A stretch of DNA of 13,036 nucleotides from Candidatus Solincola jinzensis (lineage in GTDB: Bacteria; Actinomycetota; Geothermincolia; Geothermincolales; RBG-13-55-18): assembly GCA_015711875.1 (NCBI GenBank), contig JACVJG010000026.1:1-13036 (forward strand), written 5' to 3'. The stretch's first letter is position 1. The number at the start of each line of letters is the position of its first letter. This document shows positions 6,856 to 11,486 of the stretch, piece by piece. Below the pieces are notes generated by a model. The model saw only the letters and a program-made list of their open reading frames with translations, was not told the origin of the DNA and searched no databases. The translations under genes and the position numbers were made by a program.

Positions 6856-7971
6856 GTGCCGGAACGGGGAGGTCCCGTAGGGGGGTTCCTGCTGCGGGCG
6901 ACTGCTTACAGGTTCGGGGACGAGGCGAGCGCGAGGGAGCTGGCGAGGGCTTCGGCCCAGTTGGAGGGACGGTCTGAGATGGCGGCGCTCTCGCTCCACG
7001 CATCCTACCACGAGCTGGAGCCCTTGCTGCACTCGGTAGCCGTGGATTGCGAGCACCTGGGGTATCCTCTGTCGCTGGCGCGTGAGTTGCTCGATGCCTG
7101 GTCCGTTTCCCACGCGCGCGAGGGTGCCCGCGCCGCCTTGATCCAGCTCGGCGCGGAGAGAGCCCTCTCGGCCCTGCGTGACTCGGGCATCGAGGCCATC
7201 CCCCTCAAGGGATTCTACCTCGCGATGCGGTGTTACCAGAAAAAGGGAGCGCGAGGTTTCAGGGATCTCGACCTGCTGGTGAGAAGGGAGGATGTGGAGG
7301 GACTGCATCGCGCCCTCATGGACGCCGGCTTCCTGCCCGCGCCGCACCGCCCTTCCTTCGTCCCTGCTCCTGCCTATACCGTTTACTACTTTCCCCTGGC
7401 GGGGAGCGGGATGGCCATGGAGATAGACGTGCATGTCGGGATGCACTGGCCGGAGGAGTACGACCGCCGCACTTCCTTCCGAGCCCGCGATATCTGGGAG
7501 AAGGCCTCCCCTGAAGAGGCTGACGGACTGGCCTTCCTGGCCATGTGCCCGGAGCACCTGGTCATCACCACCCTTCTTGACGTCGCCATTAATCACCGTT
7601 ACGCGCGGCTGGTGAAGTTCCGTGACCTCTTGGAGATCCTGCGATCGCGCGACCTGGACTGGGATTTACTGGCGGAGGTAGCCTGGCGCTGGCGGGTGCG
7701 CAGCTTCGTAGCCCCGGGCCTGCTGTACCTTCGCAGCGTGGATGCGGGCTGCGGGGTTCCTCCAGGGCTCCCGGAATGCATGCTTCCGGGTTACGCGGGC
7801 ATGCGCGCGTTCCTGCGCGCCCTCCCGCCGGAGGCCATCCCGCCTCACCGCTCGCGCGCCTTCTCCCTTCCCAACCTGCTGTTCTTCCTCCTGGCCGACG
7901 ACCGGCATGAGCGGTGGCGGGGTGTGGCTCATATCCCTGAGCACCTGCTCAGGGGCCGCCACCGCTTTTGA
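6856..7971 (+). CDS. Nucleotidyltransferase-fold protein (NTP_transf_5 type) of the RiPP cassette
   Basis: This 371-residue protein fits the 'uncharacterised nucleotidyltransferase' family that often sits beside PqqD-like and lasso B2 genes. Key marks are IPLKG at 115-119, the metal-binding pair in FRDLDLLV (Asp137, Asp139), and a third acidic strand MEIDVHVGMHW (Asp191) ahead of a helical C-terminal half. Members resemble polymerase-beta-fold enzymes that transfer NMP or similar groups; the substrate here is unknown, and the precursor peptide is one possibility. GTG at 6856 is preceded by AAGGAGG at 6845-6851. It stops 69 bases before the protease gene, which has its own possible promoter, so this gene is linked to the cassette by position and family habit rather than overlap. 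Confidence 0.78.
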   Translation: MPERGGPVGGFLLRATAYRFGDEASARELARASAQLEGRSEMAALSLHASYHELEPLLHSVAVDCEHLGYPLSLARELLDAWSVSHAREGARAALIQLGAERALSALRDSGIEAIPLKGFYLAMRCYQKKGARGFRDLDLLVRREDVEGLHRALMDAGFLPAPHRPSFVPAPAYTVYYFPLAGSGMAMEIDVHVGMHWPEEYDRRTSFRARDIWEKASPEEADGLAFLAMCPEHLVITTLLDVAINHRYARLVKFRDLLEILRSRDLDWDLLAEVAWRWRVRSFVAPGLLYLRSVDAGCGVPPGLPECMLPGYAGMRAFLRALPPEAIPPHRSRAFSLPNLLFFLLADDRHERWRGVAHIPEHLLRGRHRF

Positions 7972-8028
7972 CCCTTGTCCCCATGGGGCTTGCACGAGAG
8001 TCTGTCCGCGTCGCCGCCGGCGATGGTT

Positions 8029-8040
8029 TATACTGTTGCC
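8029..8040 (+). promoter_or_regulatory. Candidate promoter for a leaderless transcript of the B2 protease gene
   Basis: TATACT at 8029-8034 ends six bases before the ATG at 8041, the spacing expected when transcription begins at the A of the start codon. No Shine-Dalgarno sequence is present before that ATG. The -35 region is weak. An alternative is TTG at 8065, which has AGGAGG 12 bases upstream. Confidence 0.45.
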
Positions 8041-8463
8041 ATGGATAGGAGGAAGCAATCCTGGTTGCTGGAGATGTGGAAATTAAAGGCAAGGAGCCTG
8101 CGAGACATGGCGCGCGTCCACGCCCGCACCGCCAAAGCGCTCCTGCGCGCCCGTTTTTTTCCAGCCGCGGAGATGCGCGCTTTGCGGCGCCGCCTTGACG
8201 CGCCGCGGGCGGCGGACGAGCAAATGGTGCTGCGCCTGGCGGGAAAATGGTTTGCGGCCCTGGACATGATAGGCCTGCGCCCGAGCTGCCTGGTGCGCTC
8301 TCTCGCCCTAGCCAGGGTGCTGCGCGAGGAGGGACACGACGCGTGCCTGGTATTCGGGGTGCGTTCGGACAACGGCAACATGGAGGGGCATTGCTGGGTG
8401 GCGGTGGACGGCCGACCGGTGATGGAAGTGCCCACGAGCTACCGGGAGCTTAGGGATGGTTGA
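8041..8463 (+). CDS. Lasso B2-type transglutaminase-like cysteine protease (leader peptidase)
   Basis: This 140-residue protein matches the C-terminal catalytic domain of McjB and stand-alone lasso B2 proteins. The catalytic triad is visible: Cys83 in RPSCLVRSLALARVL, His117 in EGHCWVAV, and Asp123 in VDGRP. The usual HAW motif reads HCW here. In lasso systems this enzyme, helped by a PqqD-like B1 protein that binds the leader, cuts the leader from the precursor in the cytoplasm. The PqqD-like gene follows with an 8-base overlap, the same B2/B1 pairing. In-frame starts at 7975 (TTG) and 8023 (ATG) exist but lack ribosome binding sites. Its likely substrate is the peptide encoded at 10889. Confidence 0.85.
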   Translation: MDRRKQSWLLEMWKLKARSLRDMARVHARTAKALLRARFFPAAEMRALRRRLDAPRAADEQMVLRLAGKWFAALDMIGLRPSCLVRSLALARVLREEGHDACLVFGVRSDNGNMEGHCWVAVDGRPVMEVPTSYRELRDG

Positions 8464-8767
8464 CCAGGGCGGCACTGCCTCTCGACTTGATCCCGCAACC
8501 AGGCTCAAGCGCATGGAGGGAATAGCCTGGCGGGAGATCGACGGTGAGGCGGTGCTGGTGAACGTGCGACGCGACGAGGTCATGCACCTAAATCCCGTTG
8601 CTGCCTTTTTATGGTCCCTCCTGGACGGGGAGAGGTCGCTGGGAGATGTCGCGCGGGCGATAACCGAGGAGTTCGAGGTCGACGCGGCGACCGCGGAGGC
8701 GGACGCCATCTCCTTCGCGGCCGAACTCCTTGAACGGGGAGCGGTAGAGGTTGTCGTTCTGGAGTAG
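8456..8767 (+). CDS. PqqD-like RiPP recognition element (leader-binding protein)
   Basis: This 103-residue protein has the PqqD family pattern: a strand EAVLVNVRRDEVMHL (31-45), then LNPVAAFLWSLLDG (45-58), then SLGDVARAITEEFEV and a C-terminal helix ending in LLERGAVEVV. PqqD-like domains are winged-helix RiPP recognition elements that bind the precursor leader and present it to modifying enzymes. In this cassette it probably serves both the B2 protease and the radical SAM enzyme. ATG at 8456 has GGGAG eight bases upstream and overlaps the protease stop by 8 bases, indicating translational coupling. It overlaps the kinase gene by 17 bases. Confidence 0.88.
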   Translation: MVDQGGTASRLDPATRLKRMEGIAWREIDGEAVLVNVRRDEVMHLNPVAAFLWSLLDGERSLGDVARAITEEFEVDAATAEADAISFAAELLERGAVEVVVLE

Positions 8768-9818
8768 GTCATACCGCATCGCCGGCCTGCGTCTGGAGAT
8801 AGAATCCGAGGTCGGCGACCCTACCCCCTTCCTTCCCGCTGCCATGTCCGGTTTTGCCCTTGACGCCGGCCGGGACTGCGATGCGCTGCGGGGGCGAAAT
8901 CGGCATGGAATACGCGAGGAGGGGGGAAGCGGCGCCTATCCATGCTCTCCATGCGAGGCCGGACCTGGCGCTGCGAGCGCAACTCCGGGTTTTACGGCAA
9001 CCCTCTACGATGACGAGGAGGCGCATACCGATCCCCTGCGCCGCTTTTTTCCGCCACGTTTCGCTCTCGTCCCCGGCGCGGAGGGCTATGTCTTCGCGGC
9101 CGTCCAGGGTCGGCCGGATGGGGAGAGAGGCGGTGAGGGATGGTGGGCGCGGGAACGCTTGAAGCCCCTGGGAGTGGTGGAAGAGGGGGGCTCGGGAAGG
9201 TTGGGGATGCCCCCTCTGGAGCGAGCCTGGAAGATACCCGAAGAGGAGGAAGCGGTGCGGGAAGCCTTGCAGGGCTTTGTCAAGGCATGCCTGCAGATGG
9301 TGCTGTTGCGTTATGGCGGGACCATGGTGCATGCCGCGGGTGTAGCTTTCGGAGGAGAGGGTTTCCTCCTCGCTGGTCACACCCGCGCGGGGAAGACCAC
9401 CCTGAGCAGGCAGTTCCCGCGTGAAGCAGTGCTGGGAGACGACCTGGTGGCGATCAGGGAGGAGGGAGGCATTTTCGCCCTCTATGGCACGCCTTGGCCG
9501 GGAAGGGAAGGAGGTGCCGTCTCCTACGGAGGCCTGCCTCTGCGCGCCGCCCTTATGTTGCACCCGGAGCTGCCGAGGGGATTGCGCCGCCGTCGCCCTG
9601 GCGAGGCCTTGGCCGAGCTATCCGCCAATGCGCCGCGCCTGGGATATCCCGGTGAGGAGAGCAAGCTTTTGGATATATTTTCAAGGCTGGTGGAGGAGGT
9701 ACCGATATACGAATTGAGCCTGGGGCTCGGCGACGATGCCGTGCCTTTTATCGAGCAGGTATCCGCGCGGGAAGGACATGAAGAGGAAGATGAGGGTGAG
9801 GGACCCGCTGGAGAGTGA
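8751..9818 (+). CDS. HPr-kinase-like protein of the RiPP cassette
   Basis: This 355-residue protein is related to the HPr kinase C-terminal fold that recurs in RiPP clusters. Seen motifs are MVHAAGV at 192-198, a P-loop GHTRAGKTT at 209-217, the acidic GDDLVAI at 229-235 (as in the kinase DD motif), and GTPWPG at 246-251. Homologues in some lasso clusters phosphorylate a serine of the precursor; serines 38 and 46 of the peptide at 10889 are candidates. True HPr carbohydrate regulation is unlikely in this context. Residues 35-80 form an Arg/Gly-rich segment of unknown role, and the last 20 residues are acidic. The TTG start at 8751 has only AGAGG very near it, but the N-terminal RSYRIAGLRLEIESE segment is typical of the family, so the frame is right. 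Confidence 0.78.
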   Translation: MSFWSRSYRIAGLRLEIESEVGDPTPFLPAAMSGFALDAGRDCDALRGRNRHGIREEGGSGAYPCSPCEAGPGAASATPGFTATLYDDEEAHTDPLRRFFPPRFALVPGAEGYVFAAVQGRPDGERGGEGWWARERLKPLGVVEEGGSGRLGMPPLERAWKIPEEEEAVREALQGFVKACLQMVLLRYGGTMVHAAGVAFGGEGFLLAGHTRAGKTTLSRQFPREAVLGDDLVAIREEGGIFALYGTPWPGREGGAVSYGGLPLRAALMLHPELPRGLRRRRPGEALAELSANAPRLGYPGEESKLLDIFSRLVEEVPIYELSLGLGDDAVPFIEQVSAREGHEEEDEGEGPAGE

Positions 9819-10908
9819 TTTCATCGACAGGATATTCGAGACCAGCGTGCCTTATTCCGGCAGCCTGGAGCTGACCCATCGCTGCAACCTCTCCTGCCGG
9901 CACTGCTACCAATTCAGTCCGCGTGGGGAGGAAATGGAGACAGAGAGATGGGAAGCCCTTCTGGATGAGGTGGCCTCCCTAGGGTGCCTGTTCGTGTCTT
10001 TCACCGGGGGCGAGCCCATGTTGCGCGCCGACCTGCCGCGTTTGCTGCGGGCGGCGGCGGAAAGGGAATACGTGATCACCCTGCAGACCAACGGCACCCT
10101 GGTTGACGCGGGGATCGCGCGCATGCTGGGAGAGTTTCCGACCTTGAGGGTGGACGTGAGCTTGTACGGCTCCACGGCCGGGACTCATGACGCCCTCACC
10201 GGCGTCGAGGGCTCATTCGCGGCGGCGCTGCGCGGCGTGGAACTGTTGCTGGGGGAGGAAGTGCCCTTGCTCCTAAAAGTCACCATAGGGTCTTTCAACC
10301 TGGAGGAGGCGGAGAGTATAGCTTCCCTCGCGGATTCCCTGGGGGTAAAGGCCATATTCTCCTCCCTCATTTTCCCACGCAATGATCGCGATCCCGCTCC
10401 CACCTCGCTGCGGCTCGATGACGCCGGCTTGGAGCGGTTCATCCGCTTCGAGACCGGGTATATGCTGGAGAACCTCGCCGAGATAATGGGCGTGGATGAA
10501 ACCTCCATCACCTACGGGGACCTGGCGAGTTACGTTAGTAAATGCGCCGTGGACCCCGTGCGCCTGGAAAGCGAGAACCGTCGCTACTGCGGGGCCGGGC
10601 GCACCGTTTTCGCTGTCAACCCCTACGGTGACGTATATCCTTGCGTGGCGTTGCCCCTTGTGTTAGGCAATCTAATGAAGGATAATTTCGCCCGAATATG
10701 GAAAGATTCACCGCCGATCATACGATTAAGGGAGAGAGAGGACGTATTGGCGGCGGAATGCGAGGAGTGTGATCTGCTGGAGAAATGCGCCGTCTGCCGA
10801 GCGCTCTCCTTCCTCGAGGGAGGGGACACCGCGAGCTTGAGCCGCGAAAGATGCAGGCAGACGCGGGCTTTGATCAAGGTATTGGAGCATGAAGAGGCAA
10901 CAGACTGA
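9778..10908 (+). CDS. Radical SAM/SPASM peptide maturase
   Basis: This 376-residue enzyme has the radical SAM motif CNLSCRHC (Cys36, Cys40, Cys43), which binds the [4Fe-4S] cluster that cleaves S-adenosylmethionine, and GGEP at 77-80. A full SPASM domain follows: Cys271, then GDVYPC ending in Cys289, then Cys328, 331, 337 and 340 and a final Cys359, seven cysteines able to hold two auxiliary clusters as in PqqE and sactipeptide-type maturases. Such enzymes form carbon-carbon, carbon-oxygen or thioether links in peptides. Its likely substrate is the overlapping peptide gene at 10889, which has three cysteines and several aromatic residues. ATG at 9778 overlaps the kinase end by 41 bases; ATG at 9790 is an equally possible start. 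It needs iron-sulfur clusters, which the sufCB pair in this window could supply. Confidence 0.9.
   Translation: MKRKMRVRDPLESDFIDRIFETSVPYSGSLELTHRCNLSCRHCYQFSPRGEEMETERWEALLDEVASLGCLFVSFTGGEPMLRADLPRLLRAAAEREYVITLQTNGTLVDAGIARMLGEFPTLRVDVSLYGSTAGTHDALTGVEGSFAAALRGVELLLGEEVPLLLKVTIGSFNLEEAESIASLADSLGVKAIFSSLIFPRNDRDPAPTSLRLDDAGLERFIRFETGYMLENLAEIMGVDETSITYGDLASYVSKCAVDPVRLESENRRYCGAGRTVFAVNPYGDVYPCVALPLVLGNLMKDNFARIWKDSPPIIRLREREDVLAAECEECDLLEKCAVCRALSFLEGGDTASLSRERCRQTRALIKVLEHEEATD
10658..10686 (+). promoter_or_regulatory. Possible internal promoter ahead of the precursor peptide gene
   Basis: TTGTGT (10658-10663) and GATAAT (10681-10686) are separated by exactly 17 bases, inside the radical SAM gene and about 200 bases before the precursor. 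The surrounding 80 bases are visibly richer in A and T than the neighbourhood. The -35 match is poor, so this is only a candidate for extra precursor transcription. Confidence 0.25.
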
Positions 10909-11041
10909 CAAAAGGACATACGAAAAGCCTCGCATGAAGGTCATGCGCATCAACCGCTTTTTCTTCGGCGGTTGCCAGATAGTATGGCCAAACTGCTATT
11001 CCATGTATCTTTTCGTTCCCGGCTCGGCCCGTTGCCGCTGA
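10889..11041 (+). CDS. RiPP precursor peptide (50 residues, YxxPxM leader, three-cysteine core)
   Basis: The ATG at 10889 lies inside the end of the radical SAM gene (20-base overlap) and opens a 50-codon frame ending in TGA at 11039-11041. Residues 1-23 are polar and basic with TYEKPRM at 10-16, a YxxPxM version of the YxxPxL motif by which lasso leaders bind PqqD-like proteins. An FFFGGC junction (24-29) follows, then a core with Cys29, Cys36 and Cys49, Trp33, Tyr37, Tyr40, prolines 34 and 44, serines 38 and 46, and a basic last residue. AAGGT at 10876-10880 gives the ribosome binding site. The composition, size and position as last gene of a maturation operon make it the probable substrate. 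Cleavage after Gly-Gly, and which residues are crosslinked, are guesses. Confidence 0.82.
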   Translation: MKRQQTDKRTYEKPRMKVMRINRFFFGGCQIVWPNCYSMYLFVPGSARCR

Positions 11042-11053
11042 AAGCGGGCCGGG
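11023..11053 (+). terminator. Strong hairpin overlapping the precursor stop codon
   Basis: Bases 11023-11031 pair with 11045-11053 (nine pairs, one T-G), enclosing a 13-base loop that contains the end of the peptide gene and its stop. No T-run follows, so it is a 3'-end stabiliser or weak terminator. Confidence 0.4.
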
Positions 11054-11190
11054 ATTCCTCCCCGAAGAAACCCGCTTGCATGGCAGGGGATGATCATCAT
11101 TGAGACCAGAAACCCATGCCCACATCACCTGTCAATCCTCGCTCTCGGAGGGCTTGCGGCTGCGACGTCAAACCTTGTGAGCATATGATG

Positions 11191-11204
11191 CCATGCTTGC
11201 ATGG
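11191..11204. repeat. Inverted repeat CCATGC-TT-GCATGG
   Basis: Perfect 6-bp arms separated by two bases, too close for an RNA hairpin but suitable as a dimeric DNA-binding site. The right half belongs to a ten-base sequence also found at 11074-11083. Confidence 0.4.
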
Positions 11205-11225
11205 GTCCGGGGGCATTTCAGCCGG

Positions 11226-11253
11226 GGCGCCACGCCACGGGAGCGCCGTTTTT
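11226..11253 (+). terminator. Possible intrinsic terminator downstream of the RiPP cassette
   Basis: GGCGC (11226-11230) pairs with GCGCC (11243-11247) around a 12-base loop, and one base later five T follow (11249-11253). The stem is short but all G-C. It would end transcription about 200 bases after the precursor gene. Confidence 0.4.
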
Positions 11254-11296
11254 AACGTGCCCCGCCCATACGCAGCGCCTTTAATGCGTGTTGACC

Positions 11297-11308
11297 GGCA
11301 TATATGCC
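11297..11308. repeat. Perfect 12-bp palindrome GGCATATATGCC
   Basis: A fully self-complementary 12-mer in an otherwise GC-rich gap, directly preceded by TTGACC. It resembles an operator for a dimeric regulator. The regulated gene would be the secreted protein gene at 11487. Confidence 0.4.
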
Positions 11309-11419
11309 TATCGCCATCCCGCTAGCAGAGCGGGCCGCTGAACCCCGCCTATGCGCCGTTACCCCCCCAAAGCGTGCCGCACACCGGCTTATACATACCG
11401 CCGGCCTTTTTGCCGCCGT

Positions 11420-11460
11420 TATATATAGAGGATTCGACACGCGAGAATCCGTGTTGCGAA
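11420..11460 (+). promoter_or_regulatory. Promoter-like TATATA and leader hairpin before the FnIII protein gene
   Basis: TATATA at 11420-11425 may serve as a -10. Just downstream TTCGACACG (11433-11441) pairs with CGTGT (11450-11454) and CGAA (11457-11460), a 9-bp stem with a two-base bulge and 8-base loop. The hairpin would lie in the mRNA leader, 26 bases ahead of the chosen start. No -35 is evident. Confidence 0.35.
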
Positions 11461-11486
11461 TGGATTATGAGGGGCGGGAGAACGCC

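Larger units (their letters stand above)
11042..11486. other. Gene-free, structured intergenic region (445 bases)
   Basis: No convincing protein gene is seen on either strand. The region holds a ten-base direct repeat GCTTGCATGG (11074-11083 and 11195-11204), the palindromes listed separately, a possible terminator at 11226-11253, a 6-bp hairpin at 11318-11334 and a promoter-like TATATA with a hairpin near 11420-11460. No known riboswitch pattern was recognised. Confidence 0.6.

Noticed and set aside
11116..11325. 69-codon frame with several cysteines, considered as a second precursor
   Set aside because: It lacks a YxxPxL-type leader and a ribosome binding site, and it runs through palindromes and a candidate terminator.
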